Part shown: positions 43,501 through 58,920 of the stretch, in pieces
Position numbering within the stretch: the stretch's first letter is position 1
Layout of the letters: every line of letters starts with the position of its first letter
Source: Trichostrongylus colubriformis
Taxonomy: Eukaryota > Nematoda > Chromadorea > Rhabditida > Trichostrongylidae
Length of the DNA: 64,000 nt
Direction of reading: 5' to 3'
Assembly: GCA_963978905.1 (NCBI GenBank)
Contig: OZ022260.1
Location: 335,725 to 399,724, forward strand
Program-made: the position numbers and the translations under genes
Notes under the pieces: model-generated
What the model saw: the letters and a program-made list of their open reading frames with translations, nothing else
Databases searched by the model: none
Told to the model about the DNA's origin: nothing

Positions 43501-46140
43501 ATGTGTACAGATGTGTACAAATGTGTACAGATGTGTACAAATATGTACAGATGTGTACAAATGTGTGCAGATGTGTACAAATGTGTACGGATGTGTACAA
43601 ATGTGTGCAGATGTGTACAAATGTGTACAGATGTGTACAAATGTGTACAGATGTGTACAAATGTGTACAGATGTGTACAAATGTGTACAGATGTGTACAG
43701 ATGTGTACAGATGTGTACAGATATGTACAAATGTGTACATATGTGTACAAATGTGTACAGATGTGTACAAATGTGTGCAGATGTGTACAAATGTGTACGG
43801 ATGTGTACAGATGTGTACAAATGTGTACAGATGTGTACAAATGTGTACAGATGTGTACAGATGTGTACAGATGTGTACAGATATGTACAAATGTGTACAG
43901 ATGTGTACAAATGTGTGCAGATGTGTACAAATGTGTACGGATGTGTACAAATGTGTACAGATGTGTACGGATGTGTACAAATGTACAGATGTGTACAGAT
44001 GTGTACAAATATGTACAGATGTGTACAAATGTGTACAGATGTGTACAAATGTGTACAGATGTGTACAGATGTGTACAAATGTGTACAGATGTGTACAGAT
44101 GTGTACAAATGTGTACAAATGTGTACAGATGTGTACAAATGTGTACAGATGTGTACAAATGTGTACGGATGTGTACATATGTGTACAGATGTGTACAAAT
44201 GTGTACAGATGTGTACAGATGTGTACAAATGTGTACAGATGTGTACAGATGTGTACAGATGTGTACAGATATGTACAAATGTGTACAGATGTGTACAGAT
44301 GTGTACAGATGTGTACGGATGTGTACAAATGTGTACAGATGTGTACAAATGTGTACAGATGTGTACAGACGTGTACAGATGTGTACAGATGTGTACAGAT
44401 GTGTACAAATGTGCACAGATGTGTACAGATGTGTACAGATGTGTACATATGTGTACGGATGTGTACAAATGTGTACATATGTGTACGGATGTGTACAAAT
44501 GTGTACAGATGTGTACAGATGAGTACAGATGTGTACGGATGTGTACAAATGTGTACAGGTGTGTACAGATGTGTACAAATGTGTACAGATGTGTACAAAT
44601 GTGTACAGATGTGTACAAATGTGTACATATGTGTACGGATGTGTACAAATGTGTACAGATGTGTACAGATGTGTACAGATGTGTACGGATGTGTACAAAT
44701 GTGTACAGATGTGTACGGATGTGTACAAATGTGTACAAATGTGTACAGATGTGTACAAATGTGTACAGATGTGTACAGATGTGTACAGATGTGTACAGAT
44801 GTGTACAGATGTGTACAGATGTGTACAAATGTGTACAGATGTGTACAGATGTGTACAAATGTGCACAGATGTGTACAAATGTGTACAGATGTGTTACAGA
44901 TGTGTACAAATGTGTACAGATGTGTACAGATGTGTACAAATGTGTACAGATGATGTGTACAGATGTGTACAGATGTGTACAGATGTGTACAAATGTGTAC
45001 AGATGTGTACAAATGTGTACAGATGATGTGTACAGATGTGTACAGATGTGTACAGATGTGTACAAATGTGTACAGATGTGTACAGATGTGTACAGATGTG
45101 TACAAATGTGTACAGATGTGTACGGATGTGTACAAATGTGTACAAATGTGTACAGATGTGTACAAATGTGTACAGATGTGTACAGATGTGTACAGATGTG
45201 TACAGATGTGTACAGATGTGTACAGATATGTACAAATGTGTACAGATGTGTACAGATGTGTACAGATGTGTACGGATGTGTACAAATGTGTACAGATGTG
45301 TACGGATGTGTACAAATGTGTACAAATGTGTACAGATGTGTACAAATGTGTACAGATGTGTACAGACGTGTACAGATGTGTACAGATGTGTACAGATGTG
45401 TACAAATGTGCACAGATGTGTACAGATGTGTACAGATGTGTACAGATGTGTACAGATGTGTACAAATGTGTACAGATGTGTACAAATGTGTACAGATGTG
45501 TACAGATGTGTACAGATGTGTACAGATGTGTACAGATGTGTACAAATGTGCACAGATGTGTACAGATGTGTACAAATGTGTACATATGTGTACGGATGTG
45601 TACAAATGTGTACATATGTGTACGGATGTGTACAAATGTGTACAGATGTGTACAGATGTGTACAGATGTGTACGGATGTGTACAAATGTGTACAGGTGTG
45701 TACAAATGTGTACAGATGTGTACAAATGTGTACAGATGTGTACAAATATGTACAGATGTGTACAAATGTGTGCAGATGTGTACAAATGTGTACGGATGTG
45801 TACAAATGTGTGCAGATGTGTACAAATGTGTACAGATGTGTACAAATGTGTACAGATGTGTACAAATGTGTACAGATGTGTACAAATGTGTACAGATGTG
45901 TACAGATGTGTACAGATGTGTACAGATATGTACAAATGTGTACATATGTGTACAAATGTGTACAGATGTGTACAAATGTGTGCAGATGTGTACAAATGTG
46001 TACGGATGTGTACATATGTGTACAAATGTGTACAGATGTGTACAAATGTGTGCAGATGTGTACAAATGTGTACGGATGTGTACAAATGTGTACAGATGTG
46101 TACGGATGTGTACAAATGTACAGATGTGTACAGATGTGTA
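34571..46140 (+). repeat. 10,252-bp-offset duplication inside array 7
   Basis: The variant order starting at 34,711 recurs from 44,963 for more than 1 kb. It includes the pair of 13-bp GATGATG units, the GACGTGTACAG marker and the run of GTGCAGATG units. The offset is constant at 10,252 bp. The intervening DNA contains related but rearranged copies, for example from 42.66 kb. Boundaries are approximate. Confidence 0.7.
37660..41860 (+). repeat. 2,216-bp tandem higher-order repeat
   Basis: Stretches at 38231-38629, 38763-39263 and 39004-39336 have matching copies 2,216 bp further on (40447-40845, 40979-41479 and 41220-41552). The match includes every length-variant unit. The two copies are about 37.66-39.64 kb and 39.88-41.86 kb. 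Confidence 0.8.
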
Positions 46141-47519
46141 CAAATATGTACAGATGTGTACAAATGTGTACAGATGTGTACAAATGTGTACAGATGTGTA
46201 CAGATGTGTACAGATGTGTACAAATGTGTACAGATGTGTACAGATGTGTACAAATGTGTACAGATGTGTACAAATGTGTACAGATGTGTACAGATGTGTA
46301 CAGATGTGTACAGATGTGTACAGATGTGTACAAATGTGCACAGATGTGTACAGATGTGTACAGATGTGTACAGATGTGTACAGATGTGTACAAATGTGTA
46401 CAGATGTGTACAGATGTGTACAGATGTGTACAAATGTGTACAGATGTGTACGGATGTGTACAAATGTGTACAAATGTGTACAGATGTGTACAAATGTGTA
46501 CAGATGTGTACAGATGTGTACAGATGTGTACAGATGTGTACAGATGTGTACAGATATGTACAAATGTGTACAGATGTGTACAGATGTGTACAGATGTGTA
46601 CGGATGTGTACAAATGTGTACAGATGTGTACGGATGTGTACAAATGTGTACAAATGTGTACAGATGTGTACAAATGTGTACAGATGTGTACAGACGTGTA
46701 CAGATGTGTACAGATGTGTACAGATGTGTACAAATGTGCACAGATGTGTACAGATGTGTACAGATGTGTACAGATGTGTACAGATGTGTACAAATGTGTA
46801 CAGATGTGTACAAATGTGTACAGATGTGTACAGATGTGTACAGATGTGTACAGATGTGTACAGATGTGTACAAATGTGCACAGATGTGTACAGATGTGTA
46901 CAAATGTGTACATATGTGTACGGATGTGTACAAATGTGTACATATGTGTACGGATGTGTACAAATGTGTACAGATGTGTACAGATGTGTACAGATGTGTA
47001 CGGATGTGTACAAATGTGTACAGGTGTGTACAAATGTGTACAGATGTGTACAAATGTGTACAGATGTGTACAAATGTGTACAGATGTGTACAAATGTGTG
47101 CAGATGTGTACAGATGTGCACAGATGTGTACAGATGTGTACAGATGTGTACAGATGTGTACAGATGTGTACAAATGTGTACAGATGTGTACAAATGTGTA
47201 CAGATGTGTACAGATGTGTACAGATGTGTACAGATGTGTACAAATGTGTACAGATGTGTACATATGTGTACAAATGTGTACAGATGTGTACAAATGTGTG
47301 CAGATGTGTACAAATGTGTACGGATGTGTACATATGTGTACAAATGTGTACAGATGTGTACAAATGTGCACAGATGTGTACAGATGTGTACAGATGTGTA
47401 CAGATGTGTACAGATGTGTACAAATGTGTACAGATGTGTACAAATGTGTACAGATGTGTACAGATGTGTACAGATGTGTACAGATGTGTACAAATGTGTA
47501 CAGATGTGTACAAATGTGT

Positions 47520-48566
47520 GCAGATGTGTACAGATGTGTACAAATGTGTACAGATGTGTACAAATGTGTACAGATGTGTACAGATGTGTACAGATATGTA
47601 CAAATGTGTACATATGTGTACAGATGTGTACGGATGTGTACAGATGTGTACGGATGTGTACAAATGTACAGATGTGTACAGATGTGTACAAATATGTACA
47701 GATGTGTACGGATGTGTACAGATGTGTACAGTTGATGTGTACAGATGTGTACAAATGTGTACAGATGTGTACAAATGTGTACAGATGTGTACAGATGTGT
47801 ACGGATGTGTACATATGTGTACAAATGTGTACATATGTGTACGGATGTGTACAAATGTGTAAAGATGTGTACAAATGTGTACAGATGTGTACAAATGTGT
47901 ACAAATATGTACGGATGTGTACAAATGTGTGCAGATGTGTACAGATGTGTACAAATGTGTACAGATGTGTACAAATGTGTACAGATGTGTACAGATGTGT
48001 ACAGATATGTACAAATGTGTACATATGTGTACAGATGTGTACGGATGTGTACAGATGTGTACGGATGTGTACAAATGTACAGATGTGTACAGATGTGTAC
48101 AAATATGTACAGATGTGTACGGATGTGTACAGATGTGTACAGTTGATGTGTACAGATGTGTACAAATGTGTACAGATGTGTACAAATGTGTACAGATGTG
48201 TACAGATGTGTACGGATGTGTACATATGTGTACAAATGTGTACATATGTGTACGGATGTGTACAAATGTGTAAAGATGTGTACAAATGTGTACAGATGTG
48301 TACAAATGTGTACAAATATGTACGGATGTGTACAAATGTGTGCAGATGTGTACAGATGTGTACAAATGTGTACAGATGTGTACAAATGTGTACAGATGTG
48401 TACAGATGTGTACAGATATGTACAAATGTGTACATATGTGTACAGATGTGTACGGATGTGTACAGATGTGTACGGATGTGTACAAATGTACAGATGTGTA
48501 CAGATGTGTACAAATATGTACAGATGTGTACGGATGTGTACAGATGTGTACAGTTGATGTGTACAG
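47520..48566 (+). repeat. 411-bp tandem higher-order repeat, about 2.5 copies
   Basis: The segment 47745-48155 is followed directly by a copy at 48156-48566. Part of a third copy precedes it from about 47,520. Each copy carries one GTACAGTTGATGT unit, and the complete copies carry one GTAAAGATG unit, at matching positions. Confidence 0.8.
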
Positions 48567-51500
48567 ATGTGTACAAATGTGTACAGATGTGTACAAATGT
48601 GTACAGATGTGTACAGATGTGTACAGATGTGTACAGATATGTACAAATGTGTACATATGTGTACAAATGTGTACAGATGTGTACAAATGTGTGCAGATGT
48701 GTACAAATGTGTACGGATGTGTACATATGTGTACAAATGTGTACAGATGTGTACAAATGTGCACAGATGTGTACAGATGTGTACAGATGTGTACAGATGT
48801 GTACAGATGTGTACAAATGTGTACAGATGTGTACAAATGTGTACAGATGTGTACAGATGTGTACAGATGTGTACAGATGTGTACAAATGTGTACAGATGT
48901 GTACAAATGTGTGCAGATGTGTACAGATGTGTACAAATGTGTACAGATGTGTACAAATGTGTACAGATGTGTACAGATGTGTACAGATATGTACAAATGT
49001 GTACATATGTGTACAGATGTGTACGGATGTGTACAGATGTGTACGGATGTGTACAAATGTACAGATGTGTACAGATGTGTACAAATGTGTACAAATGTGC
49101 ACAGATGTGTACAGATGTGTACAGATGTGTACAGATGTGTACAGATGTGTACAAATGTGTACAGATGTGTACAAATGTGTACAGATGTGTACAGATGTGT
49201 ACAGATGTGTACAGATGTGTACAGATGTGTACAGATGTGTACAGATGTGTACAAATGTGCACAGATGTGTACAGATGTGTACAAATGTGTACATATGTGT
49301 ACGGATGTGTACAAATGTGTACATATGTGTACGGATGTGTACAAATGTGTACAGATGTGTACAGATGTGTACAAATGTGTACAGGTGTGTACAAATGTGT
49401 ACAGATGTGTACAAATGTGTACAGATGTGTACAAATATGTACAGATGTGTACAAATGTGTGCAGATGTGTACAAATGTGTACGGATGTGTACAAATGTGT
49501 GCAGATGTGTACAAATGTGTACAGATGTGTACAAATGTGTACAGATGTGTACAAATGTGTACAGATGTGTACAAATGTGTACAGATGTGTACAGATGTGT
49601 ACAGATGTGTACAGATATGTACAAATGTGTACATATGTGTACAAATGTGTACAGATGTGTACAAATGTGTGCAGATGTGTACAAATGTGTACGGATGTGT
49701 ACATATGTGTACAAATGTGTACAGATGTGTACAAATGTGTGCAGATGTGTACAAATGTGTACGGATGTGTACAAATGTGTACAGATGTGTACGGATGTGT
49801 ACAAATGTACAGATGTGTACAGATGATGTGTACAGATGTGTACAAATGTGTACAGATGTGTACAAATGTGTACAGATGTGTACAAATGTGTGCAGATGTG
49901 TACAGATGTGTACAAATGTGTACAGATGTGTACAAATGTGTACAGATGTGTACAGATGTGTACAGATATGTACAAATGTGTACATATGTGTACAGATGTG
50001 TACGGATGTGTACAGATGTGTACGGATGTGTACAAATGTACAGATGTGTACAGATGTGTACAAATATGTACAGATGTGTACGGATGTGTACAGATGTGTA
50101 CAGTTGATGTGTACAGATGTGTACAAATGTGTACAGATGTGTACAAATGTGTACAGATGTGTACAGATGTGTACGGATGTGTACATATGTGTACAAATGT
50201 GTACATATGTGTACGGATGTGTACAAATGTGTAAAGATGTGTACAAATGTGTACAGATGTGTACAAATGTGTACAAATATGTACGGATGTGTACAAATGT
50301 GTACAAATGTGTACAGATGTGTACGGATGTGTACAAATGTGTACAAATGTGTACAGATGTGTACAAATGTGTACAGATGTGTACAGACGTGTACAGATGT
50401 GTACAGATGTGTACAGATGTGTATAAATGTGCACAGATGTGTACAGATGTGTACAGATGTGTACAGATGTGTACAGATGTGTACAAATGTGTACAGATGT
50501 GTACAAATGTGTGCAGATGTGTACAAATGTGTACGGATGTGTACAAATGTGTGCAGATGTGTACAAATGTGTACAGATGTGTACAAATGTGTACAGATGT
50601 GTACAAATGTGTACAGATGTGTACAAATGTGTACAGATGTGTACAGATGTGTACAGATGTGTACAGATATGTACAAATGTGTACATATGTGTACAAATGT
50701 GTACAGATGTGTACAAATGTGTCAGATGTGTACAAATGTGTACGGATGTGTACATATGTGTACAAATGTGTACAGATGTGTACAAATGTGTGCAGATGTG
50801 TACAAATGTGTACGGATGTGTACAAATGTGTACAGATGTGTACGGATGTGTACAAATGTACAGATGTGTACAGATGATGTGTACAGATGTGTACAAATGT
50901 GTACAGATGTGTACAAATGTGTACAGATGTGTACAAATGTGTGCAGATGTGTACAGATGTGTACAAATGTGTACAGATGTGTACAAATGTGTACAGATGT
51001 GTACAGATGTGTACAGATATGTACAAATGTGTACATATGTGTACAGATGTGTACGGATGTGTACAGATGTGTACGGATGTGTACAAATGTACAGATGTGT
51101 ACAGATGTGTACAAATATGTACAGATGTGTACGGATGTGTACATATGTGTACAGATGTGTACAAATGTGTACAAATGTGTACAGATGTGTACAGATGATG
51201 TGTACAGATGTGTACAAATGTGTACAGATGTGTACAAATGTGTACAGATGTGTACAAATATGTACAGATGTGTACAAATGTGTACAGATGTGTACAGATG
51301 TGTACAAATGTGTACATATGTGTACGGATGTGTACAAATGTGTACAGATGTGTACAGATGTGTACGGATGTGTACAGATGTGTGCAGATGTGTACGGATG
51401 TGTACATATGTGTACAGATGTGTACAAATGTGTACAGATGTGTACAGATGATGTGTACAGATGTGTACAAATGTGTACAGATGTGTACAAATGTGTACAG

Positions 51501-51599
51501 ATGTGTACGGATGTGTACAAATGTGTACAGATGTGTGCAGATGTGTACGGATGTGTACATATGTGTACAGATGTGTACAAATGTGTACAGATGTGTACA

Positions 51600-53675
51600 G
51601 ATGATGTGTACAGATGTGTACAAATGTGTACAGATGTGTAGAAATGTGTACAGATGTGTACAAATGTGTACATATGTGTACGGATGTGTACAAATGTGTA
51701 GAAATGTGTACAGATGTGTACAAATGTGTACAGATGTGTACGGATGTGTACAAATGTACAGATGTGTACAGATGATGTGTACAGATGTGTACAAATGTGT
51801 ACAGATGTGTAGAAATGTGTACAGATGTGTACAAATGTGTACAGATGTGTACGGATGTGTACAGATGTGTACGGATGTGTACAAATGTGTACAGATGTGT
51901 ACGGATGTGTACAAATGTACAGATGTGTACAGATGATGTGTACAGATGTGTACAAATGTGTACAGATGTGTACAAATGTGTACAGATGTGTACAAATGTG
52001 TGCAGATGTGTACAGATGTGTACAAATGTGTACAGATGTGTACAAATGTGTACAGATGTGTACAAATATGTACAGATGTGTACAAATGTGTACAGATGTG
52101 TACAGATGTGTACAAATGTGTACATATGTGTACGGATGTGTACAAATGTGTAGAAATGTGTACAGATGTGTACAAATGTGTACAGATGTGTACGGATGTG
52201 TACAAATGTACAGATGTGTACAGATGATGTGTACAGATGTGTACAAATGTGTACAGATGTGTAGAAATGTGTACAGATGTGTACAAATGTGTACAGATGT
52301 GTACGGATGTGTACAGATGTGTACGGATGTGTACAAATGTGTACGGATGTGTACATATGTGTACAAATGTGTACAGATGTGTACAGATGATGTGTACAGA
52401 TGTGTACAAATGTGTACAGATGTGTACAAATGTGTACAGATGTGTACAAATATGTACAGATGTGTACAAATGTGTACAGATGTGTACAGATGATGTGTAC
52501 AGATGTGTACAAATGTGTACAGATGTGTACAAATGTGTACAGATGTGTACGGATGTGTACAAATGTGTACAGATGTGTGCAGATGTGTACGGATGTGTAC
52601 ATATGTGTACAGATGTGTACAAATGTGTACAGATGTGTACAGATGATGTGTACAGATGTGTACAAATGTGTACAGATGTGTACAAATGTGTACAGATGTG
52701 TACGGATGTGTACAAATGTGTACAGATGTGTGCAGATGTGTACGGATGTGTACATATGTGTACAGATGTGTACAAATGTGTACAGATGTGTACAGATGAT
52801 GTGTACAGATGTGTACAAATGTGTACAGATGTGTAGAAATGTGTACAGATGTGTACAAATGTGTACATATGTGTACGGATGTGTACAAATGTGTAGAAAT
52901 GTGTACAGATGTGTACAAATGTGTACAGATGTGTACGGATGTGTACAAATGTACAGATGTGTACAGATGATGTGTACAGATGTGTACAAATGTGTACAGA
53001 TGTGTAGAAATGTGTACAGATGTGTACAAATGTGTACAGATGTGTACGGATGTGTACAGATGTGTACGGATGTGTACAAATGTGTACAGATGTGTACGGA
53101 TGTGTACAAATGTACAGATGTGTACAGATGATGTGTACAGATGTGTACAAATGTGTACAGATGTGTACAAATGTGTACAGATGTGTACAAATGTGTGCAG
53201 ATGTGTACAGATGTGTACAAATGTGTACAGATGTGTACAAATGTGTACAGATGTGTACAAATATGTACAGATGTGTACAAATGTGTACAGATGTGTACAG
53301 ATGTGTACAAATGTGTACATATGTGTACGGATGTGTACAAATGTGTAGAAATGTGTACAGATGTGTACAAATGTGTACAGATGTGTACGGATGTGTACAA
53401 ATGTACAGATGTGTACAGATGATGTGTACAGATGTGTACAAATGTGTACAGATGTGTAGAAATGTGTACAGATGTGTACAAATGTGTACAGATGTGTACG
53501 GATGTGTACAGATGTGTACGGATGTGTACAAATGTGTACGGATGTGTACATATGTGTACAAATGTGTACAGATGTGTACAGATGATGTGTACAGATGTGT
53601 ACAAATGTGTACAGATGTGTACAAATGTGTACAGATGTGTACAAATATGTACAGATGTGTACAAATGTGTACAGA
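51600..53675 (+). repeat. 1,195-bp higher-order repeat, two copies
   Basis: Segments 51785-52153 and 51946-52227 recur at 52980-53348 and 53141-53422, offset 1,195 bp. Both copies are marked by GTGTAGAAATG units and GATGATG units. The copies diverge near 52.48 and 53.67 kb. Confidence 0.8.
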
Positions 53676-54459
53676 TGTGTACAGATGTGTACAAATGTGT
53701 ACATATGTGTACGGATGTGTACAAATGTGTACAGATGTGTACAGATGATGTGTACAGATGTGTACAGATGTGTACGGATGTGTACAAATGTGTGCAGATG
53801 TGTACAAATGTGTACATATGTGTACAAATGTGTACAGATGTGTACAAATGTGTACAGATGTGTACAAATGTGTACAGATGTGTACAAATGTGTACAGATG
53901 TGTACAGATGTGTACGGATGTGTACATATGTGTACAAATGTGTACAGATGTGTACGGATGTGTACAAATGTGTACAAATGTGTACATATGTGTACGGATG
54001 TGTACAAATGTGTACAGATGTGTACAAATGTGTACAGATGTGTACGGATGTGTACAGATGTGTACGGATGTGTACAAATGTGTACAGATGTGTAGAAATG
54101 TGTACAGATGTGTACAAATGTGTACAGATGTGTACGGATGTGTACAGATGTGTACGGATGTGTACAAATGTGTACAGATGTGTACAAATGTGTGCAGATG
54201 TGTACAAATGTGTACGGATGTGTACAAATGTGTACAGATGTGTACAAATATGTACAGATGTGTACAAATGTGTACAGATGTGTACAGATGTGTACAAATG
54301 TGTACATATGTGTACGGATGTGTACAAATGTGTAGAAATGTGTACAGATGTGTACAAATGTGTACAGATGTGTACGGATGTGTACAAATGTACAGATGTG
54401 TACAGATGATGTGTACAGATGTGTACAAATGTGTACAGATGTGTAGAAATGTGTACAGA

Positions 54460-57400
54460 TGTGTACAAATGTGTACAGATGTGTACGGATGTGTACAGAT
54501 GTGTACGGATGTGTACAAATGTGTACAGATGTGTAGAAATGTGTACAGATGTGTACAAATGTGTACAGATGTGTACGGATGTGTACAGATGTGTACGGAT
54601 GTGTACAAATGTGTACAGATGTGTGCAGATGTGTACGGATGTGTACATATGTGTACAGATGTGTACAAATGTGTACAGATGTGTACAGTTGATGTGTACA
54701 GATGTGTACAAATGTGTACAGATGTGTACAAATGTGTACAGATGTGTACAGATGTGTACGGATGTGTACAAATGTGTGCAGATGTGTACAAATGTGTACA
54801 TATGTGTACAAATGTGTACAGATGTGTACAAATGTGTACAGATGTGTACAAATGTGTACAGATGTGTACAAATGTGTACAGATGTGTACAGATGTGTACG
54901 GATGTGTACATATGTGTACAAATGTGTACAGATGTGTACGGATGTGTACAAATGTGTACAGATGTGTACAAATGTGTACAGATGTGTACAGATGTGTACA
55001 GATGTGTACAGATGTGTACAGATATGTACAAATGTGTACATATGTGTACAAATGTGTACAGATGTGTACAAATGTGTCAGATGTGTACAAATGTGTACGG
55101 ATGTGTACATATGTGTACAAATGTGTACAGATGTGTACAAATGTGTGCAGATGTGTACAAATGTGTACGGATGTGTACAAATGTGTACAGATGTGTACGG
55201 ATGTGTACAAATGTACAGATGTGTACAGATGATGTGTACAGATGTGTACAAATGTGTACAGATGTGTACAAATGTGTACAGATGTGTACAAATGTGTGCA
55301 GATGTGTACAGATGTGTACAAATGTGTACAGATGTGTACAAATGTGTACAGATGTGTACAGATGTGTACAGATATGTACAAATGTGTACAGATGTGTACG
55401 GATGTGTACAAATGTACAGATGTGTACAGATGATGTGTACAGATGTGTACAAATGTGTACAGATGTGTACAAATGTGTACAGATGTGTACAAATGTGTAC
55501 AGATGTGTACAAATGTGTACATATGTGTACGGATGTGTACAAATGTGTACAGATGTGTACAGATGTGTACGGATGTGTACAGATGTGTGCAGATGTGTAC
55601 GGATGTGTACATATGTGTACAGATGTGTACAAATGTGTACAGATGTGTACAGATGATGTGTACAGATGTGTACAAATGTGTACAGATGTGTACAAATGTG
55701 TACAGATGTGTACGGATGTGTACAAATGTGTACAGATGTGTGCAGATGTGTACGGATGTGTACATATGTGTACAGATGTGTACAAATGTGTACAGATGTG
55801 TACAGTTGATGTGTACAGATGTGTACAAATGTGTACAGATGTGTACAAATGTGTACAGATGTGTACAGATGTGTACGGATGTGTACATATGTGTACAAAT
55901 GTGTACAGATGTGTACGGATGTGTACAAATGTGTACAGATGTGTACAAATGTGTACAGATGTGTACAAATATGTACAGATGTGTACAAATGTGTGCAGAT
56001 GTGTACAAATGTGTACGGATGTGTACAAATGTGTACAGATGTGTACAAATATGTACAGATGTGTACAAATGTGTACAGATGTGTACAGATGTGTACAAAT
56101 GTGTACATATGTGTACGGATGTGTACAAATGTGTAGAAATGTGTACAGATGTGTACAAATGTGTACAGATGTGTACGGATGTGTACAAATGTACAGATGT
56201 GTACAGATGATGTGTACAGATGTGTACAAATGTGTACAGATGTGTAGAAATGTGTACAGATGTGTACAAATGTGTACAGATGTGTACGGATGTGTACAGA
56301 TGTGTACGGATGTGTACAAATGTGTACGGATGTGTACATATGTGTACAAATGTGTACAGATGTGTACAAATGTGTGCAGATGTGTACAAATGTGTACGGA
56401 TGTGTACAAATGTGTACAGATGTGTACAGATGTGTACAAATGTGTACAGATGTGTAGAAATGTGTACAGATGTGTACAAATGTGTACAGATGTGTACGGA
56501 TGTGTATAGATGTGTACGGATGTGTACAAATGTGTACGGATGTGTACATATGTGTACAAATGTGTACAGATGTGTACAAATGTGTGCAGATGTGTACAAA
56601 TGTGTACGGATGTGTACAAATGTGTACAGATGTGTACAGATGTGTACAAATGTACAGATGTACAGATGTGTACAGATGATGTGTACAGATGTGTACAAAT
56701 GTGTACAGATGTGTACGGATGTGTACAGATGTGTACGGATGTGTACAAATGTGTACAGATGTGTAGAAATGTGTACAGATGTGTACAAATGTGTACAGAT
56801 GTGTACGGATGTGTACAGATGTGTACGGATGTGTACAAATGTGTACAGATGTGTGCAGATGTGTACGGATGTGTACATATGTGTACAGATGTGTACAAAT
56901 GTGTACAGATGTGTACAGTTGATGTGTACAGATGTGTACAAATGTGTACAGATGTGTACAAATGTGTACAGATGTGTACAGATGTGTACGGATGTGTACA
57001 AATGTGTGCAGATGTGTACAAATGTGTACATATGTGTACAAATGTGTACAGATGTGTACAAATGTGTACAGATGTGTACAAATGTGTACAGATGTGTACA
57101 AATGTGTACAGATGTGTACAGATGTGTACGGATGTGTACATATGTGTACAAATGTGTACAGATGTGTACGGATGTGTACAAATGTGTACAGATGTGTACA
57201 AATGTGTACAGATGTGTACAGATGTGTACAGATGTGTACAGATGTGTACAGATATGTACAAATGTGTACATATGTGTACAAATGTGTACAGATGTGTACA
57301 AATGTGTCAGATGTGTACAAATGTGTACGGATGTGTACATATGTGTACAAATGTGTACAGATGTGTACAAATGTGTGCAGATGTGTACAAATGTGTACGG

Positions 57401-58920
57401 ATGTGTACAAATGTGTACAGATGTGTACGGATGTGTACAAATGTACAGATGTGTACAGATGATGTGTACAGATGTGTACAAATGTGTACAGATGTGTACA
57501 AATGTGTACAGATGTGTACAAATGTGTGCAGATGTGTACAGATGTGTACAAATGTGTACAGATGTGTACAAATGTGTACAGATGTGTACAGATGTGTACA
57601 GATATGTACAAATGTGTACAGATGTGTACGGATGTGTACAAATGTACAGATGTGTACAGATGATGTGTACAGATGTGTACAAATGTGTACAGATGTGTAC
57701 AAATGTGTACAGATGTGTACAAATGTGTACAGATGTGTACAAATGTGTACATATGTGTACGGATGTGTACAAATGTGTACAGATGTGTACAGATGTGTAC
57801 GGATGTGTACAGATGTGTGCAGATGTGTACGGATGTGTACATATGTGTACAGATGTGTACAAATGTGTACAGATGTGTACAGATGATGTGTACAGATGTG
57901 TACAAATGTGTACAGATGTGTACAAATGTGTACAGATGTGTACGGATGTGTACAAATGTGTACAGATGTGTGCAGATGTGTACGGATGTGTACATATGTG
58001 TACAGATGTGTACAAATGTGTACAGATGTGTACAGTTGATGTGTACAGATGTGTACAAATGTGTACAGATGTGTACAAATGTGTACAGATGTGTACAGAT
58101 GTGTACGGATGTGTACATATGTGTACAAATGTGTACAGATGTGTACGGATGTGTACAAATGTGTACAGATGTGTACAAATGTGTACAGATGTGTACAAAT
58201 ATGTACAGATGTGTACAAATGTGTGCAGATGTGTACAAATGTGTACGGATGTGTACAAATGTGTACAGATGTGTACAAATATGTACAGATGTGTACAAAT
58301 GTGTACAGATGTGTACAGATGTGTACAAATGTGTACATATGTGTACGGATGTGTACAAATGTGTAGAAATGTGTACAGATGTGTACAAATGTGTACAGAT
58401 GTGTACGGATGTGTACAAATGTACAGATGTGTACAGATGATGTGTACAGATGTGTACAAATGTGTACAGATGTGTAGAAATGTGTACAGATGTGTACAAA
58501 TGTGTACAGATGTGTACGGATGTGTACAGATGTGTACGGATGTGTACAAATGTGTACGGATGTGTACATATGTGTACAAATGTGTACAGATGTGTACAAA
58601 TGTGTGCAGATGTGTACAAATGTGTACGGATGTGTACAAATGTGTACAGATGTGTACAGATGTGTACAAATGTGTACAGATGTGTAGAAATGTGTACAGA
58701 TGTGTACAAATGTGTACAGATGTGTACGGATGTGTATAGATGTGTACGGATGTGTACAAATGTGTACGGATGTGTACATATGTGTACAAATGTGTACAGA
58801 TGTGTACAAATGTGTGCAGATGTGTACAAATGTGTACGGATGTGTACAAATGTGTACAGATGTGTACAGATGTGTACAAATGTACAGATGTACAGATGTG
58901 TACAGATGATGTGTACAGAT
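54460..58920 (+). repeat. 2,230-bp tandem higher-order repeat, two copies
   Basis: Segments 54702-55232, 55443-56210 and 56470-56679 recur at 56932-57462, 57673-58440 and 58700-58909, offset 2,230 bp. Even single-base markers match: AAATGTGTCAGATG at 55,072 and 57,302, and GTGTATAGATG near 56,505 and 58,735. This is the most recent-looking duplication near the right edge of the array. Confidence 0.85.
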
